64,000 bases of DNA from Thiocapsa roseopersicina (GCF_900106925.1 NZ_FNNZ01000015.1:1-64000); one strand, 5' to 3'; counted from the stretch's first letter, positions 25,441 through 34,252 are shown. Translations and numbers: made by a program. Notes: a model not told the origin generated them from the sequence alone.

Positions 25441-26091
25441 TCAGTTGCGTTTCTTGCTCGATCCGCCACGCTCCACCGGACTGTCGAGGATGACATCGAC
25501 GATCGCCGGGTCAAGATGCTGCGCCTCGTAGACGACCCCGGCACGCTCGATCTCGGCAACGAAGGCACGCAGATGGTTGCGCGAGCCACGCATCAGGTTC
25601 TCGTAGGCATTTTGCAGATCGGCGTTGTCGGTCTCCTCGATCGCCAGCTGTAGATCCTCGATGTCTACCTCTTCGATCAAGGCGCCGACCTGCAGAGCCT
25701 CGGCATAGGATGCCCGGCCGCGATCCACCAGGTCGTCGTACAGGGTTTGCAGGTTTTGGTCGGAGAACCATCCGGGGATATCCAATTCGGCCGGATCGGG
25801 CAGACCGTATTTGTCGAGCAACTGCAACAGGGTGTCCATATGCTGCTGCTCGGACGCGGCAATGTTCACGAAGATGACGGCGTCCCACAGATCGTTCATG
25901 TCGAGATAGACGTCGCGCGCAAGCTTCTCCTCCTCGCGCATGAAGCTCAGGGTCGCCGCCTCGTTCGCATCGATCTGCGGCAGAGCGCCGACCCCGGGTC
26001 CCTTCCCGGGTCCGCCGTTCCCGGCGAGAACAGGCAGGGTCATGGATGCGCCGAGCAATGTCGCCATCACGAGGGTTCTGTAAGATTTCAT
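25441..26091 (-). CDS. Exported ferritin-like DUF2202 protein
   Basis: A 216-residue protein with signal peptide (TLVMATLLGASMTLPVLA) and a DUF2202 four-helix domain. Glu/His-rich helix motifs are present: SFMREEEKLARDVYLDM, ASEQQHMDTLLQLL, YAEALQVGALIEEVDIEDL and NLMRGSRNHLRAF, arranged like a diiron ferritin fold. GGAG 9 bases before the ATG fixes the start at 26091; an in-frame ATG-like extension upstream lacks signal features. It ends in a basic tail (GGSSKKRN). It is divergent from the efflux island. The precise function of the family is not established; metal or redox handling is a reasonable guess. Confidence 0.82.
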   Translation of the reverse strand: MKSYRTLVMATLLGASMTLPVLAGNGGPGKGPGVGALPQIDANEAATLSFMREEEKLARDVYLDMNDLWDAVIFVNIAASEQQHMDTLLQLLDKYGLPDPAELDIPGWFSDQNLQTLYDDLVDRGRASYAEALQVGALIEEVDIEDLQLAIEETDNADLQNAYENLMRGSRNHLRAFVAEIERAGVVYEAQHLDPAIVDVILDSPVERGGSSKKRN

Positions 26092-26230
26092 TCGAATGCT
26101 CCGTTTGAGTGCGGGTCTGCATTGGATCCCGCACATAACGAAGGCAAAAGCTGCACCACTCGCAATAATGCTTCGACATCATGGCTTTGGGCTATTTCGC
26201 CGCCGACAGCGGGCGACAATGACCGTTCGG

Positions 26231-26248
26231 CTCGACACTATTGTCGAG
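26231..26248. promoter_or_regulatory. Palindromic operator-like site
   Basis: CTCGACA-CTAT-TGTCGAG is a perfect 7-bp inverted repeat. It lies in the divergent region between the DUF2202 gene and the truncated efflux gene, where the regulator of the metal-efflux operon could once have bound. Confidence 0.4.
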
Positions 26249-26274
26249 TGGAACCTCGGCGCGCCGCGGCGGAT

Positions 26275-26485
26275 AGGTCGCGATCGGAGCCATGTTCCGT
26301 CCACTTCTCATCATCCCGTTGATCGGCCTACTGCTGACCGGTGCCGGCAGTGCCGCGACGACGACACTCGCCGAGGCGGTCGGCGCCGCGCTGACGCTTG
26401 CCGGGCAAACGCCGCGGGTGACCGCCACCCGGCGGGAGGCGGATGCGATCCGCACGCAGGCGGGGAGTCTGGTCGCGCAAGATCC
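26275..26485 (+). repeat. 211-bp direct repeat, left copy
   Basis: It matches 28388-28598 over the same length at roughly 90% identity, covering the ribosome-site region and first 65 codons of the TolC-family gene. Together the copies bracket a 1.9-kb insert. Confidence 0.88.
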
Positions 26486-26501
26486 GCAGGCCGAGACTTA
26501 A
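26292..26501 (+). pseudogene. Truncated duplicate of the efflux outer-membrane gene
   Basis: The 69-residue frame repeats the first 65 residues of the protein encoded at 28405 (signal RPLLIIPLIGLLLTGAGSA, then TLAEAVGAAL and ADAIRTQAGSLVAQDP) with a handful of substitutions, then diverges and stops. It cannot form a channel. It may still be expressed from the original promoter, giving a useless exported peptide. Confidence 0.82.
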
Positions 26502-26716
26502 CTCTTGCGCTGCCGGCACGACATTGAACGGAGCCCGGTTCGGGCGGCCATGGTCGCCGCCCCGGCGACATTATCGCTGGCAGATTCCGGTGATAGTTTA
26601 CTCATTTTGGATTCTGCAACCCCCCGGTAAGATTAAGTAAACCGTTAACGGAATTCCGTCTGTGCGCGGTCGGACGGGTGCCGCGCCTGCTCGGCTAGGG
26701 CGTGACAGGATAGGCG

Positions 26717-27427
26717 TCATTTCGAGGGCAGGATCCGCCGCAACGCGCGGATTCTCTGCCAGATCTGCGCTTTGGGCAGGTTGATCGCCATGGCCAGCAT
26801 GCAGCGCTCCAGCCATCCGTCGCGGTTCTGCATCCGGTCAATCGCCTTTTCGAGGTCCTACAGGATGGATCCCCCGTAGGCTTGCTCCGCCTTCGCGACC
26901 GCTTCTCGCAGTAAGCACCGCGGTGGGCTCATCATTGCCAAATCGATCAGGTCGCGGCTGAAGGCGGCATCGTTGGCCCAGTCATCGGAGTTGGCCAGCA
27001 GCTTGCCGGTGACCATGTCCAGCGCAGTCAAGGTTGCAATGCCGCAGATCGCGTCGCTCGGGGTCGGCGCGGCCAACTCCACGCGCCCTTCCAAGACGAT
27101 CTCGAATTTGAGCGGCTCCTCGCCCACCAGCAGCGCTGTCCTGATGCCGTATTGATCGGCCCGCAACGCTCGCGCTTCCTTCAAAGGTATCGCGTCTCGA
27201 CGAACAATCGCTGCGATGCCGCGAGGCCCGGTGAGCAATTGGCGCAAGGTGCGATAGCCGGCGAGATCCGAGACCATGAAATCGATGTCGACAGACTCGC
27301 GATACTCTCCGTAACGCAGCGCGATCAGGGTGCCTCCGCCGAACAGGCACTTGTTCTCTCTCAACAGGGGTCCGTCGAGCGCGGACAACACCTGCGCGAC
27401 GCTTTGGTGATGTGGCCGCTCAAACAA
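26717..27427 (-). pseudogene. AbiEii-type nucleotidyltransferase toxin with in-frame TAG
   Basis: The gene encodes a nucleotidyltransferase of the AbiEii/AbiGii toxin group: FERPHHQSVAQVL, the active-site stretch LFGGGTLIALRYGEYRES followed by VDIDFMVSD, and the second motif LKFEIVLEGRVEL. After 189 residues the frame meets TAG (complement of 26858-26860), but the same frame continues with clearly coding sequence for 46 more codons (DLEKAIDRMQNRDGWLERC...) to TGA at 26717. This is either a nonsense mutation or a read-through case. TTG at 27427, overlapping the antitoxin stop, is the preferred start because it gives a family-like beginning; ATG at 27463 is possible. Confidence 0.75.
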
Positions 27428-27911
27428 GACTGTGCGTCTCCCCGAGCGCGCGGCGTAGCGCATCGATCAGTTCGCGCTCGCGTGGCTCCAAGGCGTCGAG
27501 GTCCAAATGGCACCGGTTGCGCTCGTAGATCCCCAGTGCCTCGACAGGCGTCAAAGCGTCCGTTCCATGAATCTGCCAAGCCAAGCGCTTGAGTTGCGGA
27601 TAGTCCTGGAGCCGAATGCGAACCGGAATCCAGCCTGGCTTCGCGTGGTCACCGACGGCGTCGGCCGGTTGATCCGGCGCGAGGATGCCGAAATCCAGGC
27701 CCAATGCCACGATGGCATTCAGATAGGCACCGATCGTGACTGCAGGCTCGCCTTTTTCGATCCGATGCAGCGTGACCCGCGACATACCGGCAGCCTCGGC
27801 AGCCTCCGTAGCATTCACCCCGAGCGCTTTGCGGCGCACACGAATCTGCTCGCCGAGCACCTTGAGCTTAGCGGTTGCGGCAGAGCTGGTCACGGGAGAT
27901 CGAGCGGGCAT
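27420..27911 (-). CDS. HTH-type antitoxin partner of the AbiEii-like gene
   Basis: A 163-residue protein. The N-terminal Cro/CI helix-turn-helix (LGEQIRVRRKALGVNATEAAEAAGMSRVTLHRIEKGEP) is followed by a C-terminal region (IRLQDYPQLKRLAWQIHG to ELIDALRRALGE) that probably binds the toxin. It overlaps the toxin gene's start. The reading frame is open further upstream through a HicA-like relic, but ATG 27911 lies just after a good promoter and matches the domain start. It should repress its own promoter. Confidence 0.8.
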   Translation of the reverse strand: MPARSPVTSSAATAKLKVLGEQIRVRRKALGVNATEAAEAAGMSRVTLHRIEKGEPAVTIGAYLNAIVALGLDFGILAPDQPADAVGDHAKPGWIPVRIRLQDYPQLKRLAWQIHGTDALTPVEALGIYERNRCHLDLDALEPRERELIDALRRALGETHSLV

Positions 27912-27921
27912 AGTGTTTCCC

Positions 27922-27949
27922 ATTCTAGGCAAAGAGAAACTACTGTCGA
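27922..27949 (-). promoter_or_regulatory. Promoter of the antitoxin-toxin pair
   Basis: On the minus strand TCGACA (27944-27949) and TAGAAT (27922-27927) are spaced 16 bp. GTTTCTC occurs twice, 20 bp apart, and GGGAAAC follows the -10 box, a likely operator set. The ATG is only 10 bases beyond the -10 box, so the message would have almost no leader. Confidence 0.5.
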
Positions 27950-28016
27950 AAATGAGAAACGCTTTGATGAGCCGGAGAGCTTGCGAGTCCGCACATAGTC
28001 GAGCATCGTCTTGCTC

Positions 28017-28269
28017 CCCGGCAGGTGTTGTACCCGCCGCTTCGAGGAATTCCCGTACGGACCGCACGGCCCCACGCTTCGTCTGTGGACTCGGGTGCGG
28101 GCGGTGAAACACCGCGCGGACACCCTTGAGGGCCACCCGCTCTCGGCTTCCGGCACCCTCGCCAACCTCGGCGCCAAGCGCCTGGAACAGTGCCTCGATC
28201 TCGCTCCATCGGATGTCCGCGGGAACGGGGTCCGTGAAGATCGTGGAATCGGGTCAGTCGCCGGCTCAT
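28017..28269 (-). pseudogene. HicA-like toxin relic
   Basis: The minus-strand frame reads IFTDPVPADIRWSEIEALF, then LGAEVGEGAGSR, then VRAVFHRPHPSPQTKRGAVR and SVREFLEAAGTTP, the pattern of a HicA mRNA interferase. The frame is closed by TGA at 28254-28256 before a start codon, whereas another frame offers ATG at 28269 (MSRRLTR), so a frameshift near 28245-28255 seems to have broken it. It has no stop of its own and runs in frame into the HTH antitoxin gene. No HicB is next to it. Confidence 0.62.
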
Positions 28270-28387
28270 CCCACGACGATAGCAGATCTCCATTTCGCAT
28301 CTAAACCCCGTCTTTCTCAAGCGCACTCCGGGATTCAGCACCGATTCAGTTTGACCCCCTAGTCTCTCCCTCGTGTCCACCTCACGC

Positions 28388-28598
28388 AGGTCGCGATCGG
28401 AGCCATGTCTCGTCCCCTTCTCATCATCCCGTTGATCGGTCTGCTGCTGACCGGTGCCGGCAGTGCCGCAGCGACGACCCTCGCCGAGGCGGTCGGCGCC
28501 GCGCTGGCGCTCGCAGAGCAGACGCCGCGGGTGACCGCCGCTCGGCGGGAGGCGGATGCGATCCGCACGCAGGCGGGAAGTCTCGTCGCGCAAGATCC
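28388..28598 (+). repeat. 211-bp direct repeat, right copy
   Basis: The intact-gene copy of the direct repeat at 26275-26485, including the shared upstream AGGTCGCGATCGGAGCC and the first 65 codons of the efflux gene. Confidence 0.88.
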
Positions 28599-29625
28599 CG
28601 CGCTGCGGGTGAAATATCTATCCGATGAACTGACCGAGGGCGGCGGGGCCAACGAATGGGAGGCGATGGTCGATCTGCCGCTCTGGCTGCCGGGTCAGCG
28701 CGGTGCCCGGCGGGAGGTGGCCGGTGCGATCGACAGCCAAGCCGGAACGCTCGACCGTCTGCTGCGGTGGGAGATGGCCGGGAGGGTTCGACAGGCCGCC
28801 TGGGAGGCCGCCTTTGCCCAGGGACGGTTGCGTCAGGCCGAGATCGCCTTGGATGCGTCGCGGACCCTGGAGGCAACGGTCGCCAAACGCACGGATGCCG
28901 GGGAGCTTGCGCGGGTCGACCTCTTGCTGGCCCGGCAGGAAACACTCGGCCGCGAGGTGGATCTGCAGTCCGCCCAGGTCGAGGCCCGACGTGCGCATGA
29001 CGCCTATCGGCACCTGACCGGCGCCGACCGCCTGCCCGAGCCCCTCACCGAATCCCCGCTGCCGACATCCGACACAGCCCCCGTGCTGCCGCCGAACCAT
29101 CCGCTGCTGGCCGACAGCGACGGTGCCTTGGCCCGTGCGCGTGCCGATCGCAAGCAGGTCGAGACGGACCGTCGCGGCCATCCGACCCTGAGCCTTGGCG
29201 GCAAGCGCGCTCAGGAGCTGCGCGGCGAGGACGCCCTGGATGCATTGCAGATCGAGGTCAGCATGCCCTTCGGTCTGGCCAGCCAATCCGCGCCTGCCCT
29301 GGCGTCGGCCGAACGCGCCTACACCGAGCGGCTCACCGAGCTGCATCGCATCCGTCTGGAAGCCGAGCAGGCCCTGGCCAGCGCCGACATCGAGCGTCTC
29401 GGCGCGGCCGAGGCCCTCTCCGTTGCCGAGCGCCGTCACGCGCTCGCGCAGGACGCGTTGCGTCTGATGCACCGCGCCTTCGATCTCGGCGAGACCGATC
29501 TCGCCGAGCTGCTGCGTGCCGAGGAGCGCGCTCGCGAGGCGAGCATGGATCTGGAGCTGCGCCGCCTGGAGCAGGGCCGCGCCCTGGCCCGGCTCAATCA
29601 AGCCTTAGGAGTGATCCCGGAATGA
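28405..29625 (+). CDS. TolC-family outer-membrane efflux protein
   Basis: A 406-residue outer-membrane channel of the CzcC/CusC type with a signal peptide (LIIPLIGLLLTGAGSA). It is built of long alanine/leucine/glutamate-rich helices with a repeat structure: first half TLAEAVGAAL...DAIRTQAGSL, second half SAPALASAERAY...EAEQALASADIE. GGAG lies just before the ATG. It overlaps the adaptor gene by 4 bp. The promoter now lies in or after the inserted toxin-antitoxin island, so expression may differ from the ancestral state. Confidence 0.88.
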   Translation: MSRPLLIIPLIGLLLTGAGSAAATTLAEAVGAALALAEQTPRVTAARREADAIRTQAGSLVAQDPALRVKYLSDELTEGGGANEWEAMVDLPLWLPGQRGARREVAGAIDSQAGTLDRLLRWEMAGRVRQAAWEAAFAQGRLRQAEIALDASRTLEATVAKRTDAGELARVDLLLARQETLGREVDLQSAQVEARRAHDAYRHLTGADRLPEPLTESPLPTSDTAPVLPPNHPLLADSDGALARARADRKQVETDRRGHPTLSLGGKRAQELRGEDALDALQIEVSMPFGLASQSAPALASAERAYTERLTELHRIRLEAEQALASADIERLGAAEALSVAERRHALAQDALRLMHRAFDLGETDLAELLRAEERAREASMDLELRRLEQGRALARLNQALGVIPE

Positions 29626-30710
29626 AGCCGACCCTCTTTTTGCTCCTCGCCATGCTGGCGCCGGGCAGCACCGTCTACGCCGCGAGCCTGATCGCCGTGG
29701 ATGCCGACCAGCAGAGCGCGTTCGGCATCACGTTGACCGCCCCGCTCCCGGCCGCAGAGACCCTGACCCGGCGTTACCCGGCCGAGGTGGCGGTGCCGAA
29801 CCGGCAGATGCGGGTGGTGGCGGCGCCGCAGAGCGGCGTGTTGGAGAGTCTTCTGGTCGCCGAGGGCGAGCGGGTCGAAGTCGGCCAAGTCCTGGCCGAG
29901 CTGCGCAGTCCCGAGCTGGTGGACGCCCAGAGTCAGTATCTGGAGTCATTGACGCGGCTCGAGCTGATCGAGACCGAGCTGGCCCGCGACCGGACCCTGT
30001 TCCGCGAAGGCGTGATCGCAGAGCGGCGTCTGCTGGAGAGCCAGTCCAAGCAGCGCGAGCTGACGACGATGGTCGAGCAGCGTCTTCAGTTGCTGGAGCT
30101 GGCCGGTTTCGGCAGCGAGGACATCATGACGCTCGCGCGCACCCGACGGCTGACCAGTCGGCTGCCGGTACGCGCGCCGATCGGCGGCGTGGTGCTCGAG
30201 CAAATGGTCAGCACGGGTCAGTCGGTCGCGACCGCCGCCCCGCTCTACCGGGTGGCCGAGCTCAATCCCTTGTGGCTCGAGATCCATGTTCCCGTGGAAC
30301 GCATCGTCGGGGTGCAGGAAGGCGGGCGCGTCCTCCTGCCCCGCGAGGACACCGCCGGGACCATCGTGACCATCGGGCGGATGGTCCATGGTCAGGACCA
30401 AGGCGTGCTGGTGCGCGCCGAGATCACCGAGGGGACCGAGCGTCTGCGTCCGGGTCAGTTCGTCGAGGTCCAATTGAGCGCGGAGGCCCAAGGCGAGAGT
30501 TGGCGCGTCCCGCTGGAGTCCGTGGTACGCCATGCGGGTAACGCCTATGTGTTCGTGAATCGGGACGGCGGCTTTGAAGCGCTCCCGGTGCGGGTGCTCG
30601 CCGAGGAGGAAGGCAGTGCCGTGGTCGCAGGCGGCCTGAGCACGGCCGACCGCCTCGCGGTCACCGGTGTCGTCGCCGTCAAGGCGGCCTGGCTCGGGGG
30701 CGCCGAATAA
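29622..30710 (+). CDS. RND periplasmic adaptor (membrane-fusion protein)
   Basis: A 362-residue periplasmic adaptor with signal peptide (MKPTLFLLLAMLAPGS). The lipoyl half-motifs (VVAAPQSGVLESLLVAEGERVEVGQ, VRAPIGGVVLEQMVSTGQSV) flank a short alpha-hairpin at about 100-150, followed by beta-barrel and membrane-proximal domains (VPVERIVGVQEGGRV, RLRPGQFVEVQL). It links the RND pump to the outer-membrane channel. The first of its tight overlaps is ATGA with the channel gene; the second is TAATG with the pump gene. Confidence 0.9.
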   Translation: MKPTLFLLLAMLAPGSTVYAASLIAVDADQQSAFGITLTAPLPAAETLTRRYPAEVAVPNRQMRVVAAPQSGVLESLLVAEGERVEVGQVLAELRSPELVDAQSQYLESLTRLELIETELARDRTLFREGVIAERRLLESQSKQRELTTMVEQRLQLLELAGFGSEDIMTLARTRRLTSRLPVRAPIGGVVLEQMVSTGQSVATAAPLYRVAELNPLWLEIHVPVERIVGVQEGGRVLLPREDTAGTIVTIGRMVHGQDQGVLVRAEITEGTERLRPGQFVEVQLSAEAQGESWRVPLESVVRHAGNAYVFVNRDGGFEALPVRVLAEEEGSAVVAGGLSTADRLAVTGVVAVKAAWLGGAE

Positions 30711-33700
30711 TGCTCGCCCGTCTGATCCAGTTCGCGCTGACCCAGCGGCTTCTGATGCTGCTGGCCATGATGGCGCTCATCGGCGGCGGCTGGCTGGCCT
30801 TCAAAGCCACCCCGATCGATGCCTTCCCGGATGTCTCCACCACCCAGGTGAAGATCATCGTGAAGGCGCCGGGGATGACGCCCGAGGAGGTGGAGACGCG
30901 CATCACCAATCGGATCGAGCTGGAGATGCTCGGCATCCCGAACCAGACGATGCTGCGCTCCATCGCCAAGTATGCCCTGACCGACATCACCCTGGATTTC
31001 GCCGAGGGCACGGATATCTTTTGGGCGCGTCAGCAGGTCGCCGAGCGGCTCGGCGCCATCTGGGGCGACTTGCCCAACGGCGTGGAAGGCGGGCTCGCGC
31101 CCATGACCACGCCGCTCGGGGAGATGTTCATGTTCAGCATCGAGGGCGGCGATCTCACCCTGGAAGCGCGTCGCGATCTGCTCGACTGGACTATCCGCCC
31201 GGCCCTGCGCGCCGTGCCCGGCGTGGCCGATGTGAATGCACTCGGCGGCCTGGTCACGAGCTTCGAGGTGGTTCCGGACAATGCCCGCATGGCCGCACGT
31301 GGGATCAGACTGGCGGATCTGACGGCCGCGATCACGGCGAACAACCGCAACGACGGCGCCGGGAGACTGAGCGCCGGCGAGGAGGTGCTGCTGGTGCGCA
31401 GCCAAGGGGCAATCAAGACGCTGGAGGATCTCGGCGCCATCGTGGTCGGGGGCGATGCCCGCCAACCGGTGCGGATCGCCGATATCGCCGAGGTGCGTTT
31501 CGGGGCCCTGACCCGCTACGGCGCGGTCACGCGCAACGGTACCGGGGAGGCGGTCGAGGGTCTGGTGCTGGCCCTGCGCGGTGCCAATGCGCGCGAGGTC
31601 GTGCGCGGCATCCATGCCAAGCTCGACGAGCTGGCGCCGGCGCTGCCGGAGGGCGTGAGCATCGATGTCTTCTACGATCGCGGTGTCCTGGTCGACAAGG
31701 CGGTGCACACGGTCACCAAGGCGCTGATCGAGGCAACGGTGCTGGTCCTGATCCTCCTGGTACTCTTCCTGGGCGATCTGCGCGCTGCCCTGACGGTCGC
31801 CTTGATCCTGCCGCTGTCGGCCCTGGCGACCTTCATCCTGATGCGGCAGTTCGGGCTGTCGGCCAATCTCATGTCGCTGGGCGGCCTGGCCATCGCCATC
31901 GGCATGTTGGTGGACGCGGCCGTGGTGGTGGTCGAAAACCTGGTGACGCAGCTCAATCGGGGCAGCGCGGGCGGACGCCTGCCGCGTCTGCACATCCTCT
32001 ATCGGGCCACCCGCGAGGTGGCGTTGCCGGTCTCCTCCGGGATCCTGGTCATCATCATCGTCTTCCTGCCCTTGCTGACGCTGCAGGGACTGGAGGGCAA
32101 GCTCTTCATGCCGGTGGCGCTGACCATCGTCTTTGCGCTCGCCAGCTCCCTGCTGCTCTCGCTGACGGTCATCCCGGTCCTGGCCTCCTACCTGTTGGGC
32201 AAGGGCGCGGGGCATGGTGAGGCCGAGCACGCCGAACCCTGGCTGGTGCGCATCCTGACCCGGATCTATGTCCCGGTGCTCGACTGGAGCCTGCGCCATC
32301 AATGGGTTCTGCTGGGTGGCGCGCTGGCCCTGTTGATCGCAGCGGGCGCACTTTACACCCAGGTCGGCAAGTCCTTCATGCCGACCATGGACGAGGGCGA
32401 TCTGATCGTCCAGTTGGAGAAGCTGCCTTCGATCAACCTGGCCGAGTCCATCGCCATCGATCAACGGGTCCAGGCGGCGATCCTTGCCGAGGTGCCCGAG
32501 GTGGAGTCGATCATCGCGCGCACGGGATCGGACGAGCTCGGTCTCGACCCCATGGGGCTGAATCAGACCGACAGCTTCCTGGTGCTCAAGCCGCACGAGA
32601 CCTGGCGCTTCACGACCAAAGACGAGCTGATGGACGCGATCCGCGCTGTGCTGGACCGTTTCCCCGGCATGGATTACGCCTTTACCCAGCCGATCGAGAT
32701 GCGCGTCTCCGAGATGCTGACCGGGGTGCGCGGCGATCTTGCGGTGAAGATCTTCGGCCCGGACTCGGACACGCTCAACGGGCTTGCCGAGCGGATCGTC
32801 GGTGTGCTGGAAGGCATATCCGGCTCACAGGATGTCTACACCCCGCGCAACGACGGCGCCCAATACCTGAATCTGGTGGTCGACCGTCTCGAGGCCGGGC
32901 GACTCGGGGTCGACGCGGACGCCTTGGCCGATCTGCTGCGGGCCCAGGTCGAGGGGCTCACCGTCGGGACGCTGGATGTCGAAGGCAAACGCCGCCCGCT
33001 CCTGGTGCGCGGTCCCGAGGCGCTGCGCGAGTCGCCCGCACGCTTCGCCGGGCTCCAAGTCTCCTTGCCAGACGGGCGCGCCGTGCCTCTGAACAACCTG
33101 GTGCACATGGAGCGTATGGAGGGACCGGTGGCGATCGGGCGCGAGCGCGGCAGCCGCATGGCGGTCGCCATCGCGAACGTCGACGGGCGTGACCTGGTGG
33201 GCTTCGTCGACGAGGCGCGTGCGGCGGTCGCCGAGCAGGTGGAGCTGCCGCCCGGCTATCGGCTCGAATGGGGCGGCGAGTTCGAGAACCAGCAGCGCGC
33301 TGCGGCCCGCCTGGCCTTGGTGGTGCCGGTGGCGCTTGTGCTGATCTTCCTGGTGCTCTTCTCGGCCTTCGGCTCGGTGAAACAGGCCGCGCTGGTCCTG
33401 TCGAACGTGCCCTTCGCCATGATCGGCGGCGTCTTCGCGCTGGCCCTCACCGGCGAATATCTCTCGGTGCCGGCCTCGGTCGGCTTCATCGCCCTGCTCG
33501 GCATCGCGGTGCTCAACGGCGTGGTGATGGTCACCTATTTCAACCAGCTGCGTGCACTCGGCCGGCCCATGGAGGAGGTGGTCGTCGAAGGTGCGCGGCG
33601 GCGCCTGCGCCCGGTGCTCATGACCGCGAGCATCGCGGCCTTCGGCCTAGTGCCGCTGCTTTTCGCGACCGGACCCGGATCCGAGATCCAGCGCCCGCTG

Positions 33701-33796
33701 GCGATCGTCGTCATCGGCGGGTTGGTCTCGGCGACCCTGCTCACACTCATCCTGTTGCCGATCCTCTACCGACGTTTCGGCGCGGAGCGGATCTAA
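30710..33796 (+). CDS. Heavy-metal RND efflux pump (CusA/CzcA-like)
   Basis: A 1028-residue inner-membrane RND pump of the heavy-metal group: IDAFPDVSTTQVKI near the start, twelve membrane helices in two sets, KSFMPTMDEGDL before the second periplasmic loop, and the C-terminal set RRRLRPVLMTASIAAFGLVP. The helix-4 motif reads GMLVDAAVVVVEN near residue 400, closer to CusA (VDAA) than CzcA (DFGxxVDG), while the periplasmic SEMLTGVRGD stretch looks CzcA-like. The cation therefore cannot be assigned. DUF3240 downstream supports a metal pump. Confidence 0.9.
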   Translation: MLARLIQFALTQRLLMLLAMMALIGGGWLAFKATPIDAFPDVSTTQVKIIVKAPGMTPEEVETRITNRIELEMLGIPNQTMLRSIAKYALTDITLDFAEGTDIFWARQQVAERLGAIWGDLPNGVEGGLAPMTTPLGEMFMFSIEGGDLTLEARRDLLDWTIRPALRAVPGVADVNALGGLVTSFEVVPDNARMAARGIRLADLTAAITANNRNDGAGRLSAGEEVLLVRSQGAIKTLEDLGAIVVGGDARQPVRIADIAEVRFGALTRYGAVTRNGTGEAVEGLVLALRGANAREVVRGIHAKLDELAPALPEGVSIDVFYDRGVLVDKAVHTVTKALIEATVLVLILLVLFLGDLRAALTVALILPLSALATFILMRQFGLSANLMSLGGLAIAIGMLVDAAVVVVENLVTQLNRGSAGGRLPRLHILYRATREVALPVSSGILVIIIVFLPLLTLQGLEGKLFMPVALTIVFALASSLLLSLTVIPVLASYLLGKGAGHGEAEHAEPWLVRILTRIYVPVLDWSLRHQWVLLGGALALLIAAGALYTQVGKSFMPTMDEGDLIVQLEKLPSINLAESIAIDQRVQAAILAEVPEVESIIARTGSDELGLDPMGLNQTDSFLVLKPHETWRFTTKDELMDAIRAVLDRFPGMDYAFTQPIEMRVSEMLTGVRGDLAVKIFGPDSDTLNGLAERIVGVLEGISGSQDVYTPRNDGAQYLNLVVDRLEAGRLGVDADALADLLRAQVEGLTVGTLDVEGKRRPLLVRGPEALRESPARFAGLQVSLPDGRAVPLNNLVHMERMEGPVAIGRERGSRMAVAIANVDGRDLVGFVDEARAAVAEQVELPPGYRLEWGGEFENQQRAAARLALVVPVALVLIFLVLFSAFGSVKQAALVLSNVPFAMIGGVFALALTGEYLSVPASVGFIALLGIAVLNGVVMVTYFNQLRALGRPMEEVVVEGARRRLRPVLMTASIAAFGLVPLLFATGPGSEIQRPLAIVVIGGLVSATLLTLILLPILYRRFGAERI

Positions 33797-33853
33797 TCGT
33801 TCGAGGGCGACGCCCGACAACAGGGACTCATGACCCTTAGGAGGACAGCAACC

Positions 33854-34252
33854 ATGTTGAAGCCAACCTTAAACGCACTCGCGGCCCTGTTCCTGATGAC
33901 CGCAGCCGTCATCCCGAGCCATGCGGCCGATCTGAAGCTGCTCATCGACGAGACGACATCGGTGATCCCGACCGACGTCACGTACCGACTCTCGCCCGAA
34001 GGACTCGAGGTGAAGGGCTGGGTCGCGAAGCGCCAACCCCACTCCGGGCGAATACTCGGCCATGTCGAGATCCGGCTGCTCGACGAGAACGGCTCGTTGC
34101 TCGCGCAGAAAGACACCTCGATGGTCCGTTATTCACCGACGCGATCCAATCCGCAAAAGGCGAGCTTCAGCACGCTGGTGCCCGACGTGCCGTCCGGGAC
34201 CGCAGCAATCGAGGTGGCCCATCGGGTCGGCAAGATCACGGCCGAACACTGA
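33854..34252 (+). CDS. Small periplasmic protein in the RND operon
   Basis: A 132-residue protein with signal peptide (TLNALAALFLMTAAVIPSHA) and a beta-sandwich-like mature part (VTYRLSPEGLEVKGWVAKR, GHVEIRLLDENGSLLAQKD, AAIEVAHRVGK). AGGAGG 9 bases upstream fixes ATG 33854. Its place between the pump and DUF3240 genes suggests a helper in metal efflux, perhaps a periplasmic metal-binding protein, although only a single His (PHSGR) in the mature core and no Cys cluster is seen. Confidence 0.72.
   Translation: MLKPTLNALAALFLMTAAVIPSHAADLKLLIDETTSVIPTDVTYRLSPEGLEVKGWVAKRQPHSGRILGHVEIRLLDENGSLLAQKDTSMVRYSPTRSNPQKASFSTLVPDVPSGTAAIEVAHRVGKITAEH

Noticed and set aside
26858-26860. The internal TAG as a selenocysteine or pyrrolysine codon
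   Set aside because: Selenocysteine uses TGA, no pyrrolysine genes are seen, and nothing in the toxin family requires either residue.
27463-27463. ATG at 27463 as the preferred toxin start
   Set aside because: It would overlap the antitoxin by 44 bp with an Arg-rich extension; TTG 27427 gives the family-like beginning FERPHHQ. It remains possible.
28300-28320. CTAAACCCCGTC near 28301 as a tenth copy of the short repeat
   Set aside because: It resembles one end, but no partner end occurs 85-88 bp away on either side.
30545-32596. A 683-codon open frame antisense to the RND pump gene
   Set aside because: The low-complexity Gln/Arg/His/Asp translation has no motifs, and the plus strand is clearly coding.
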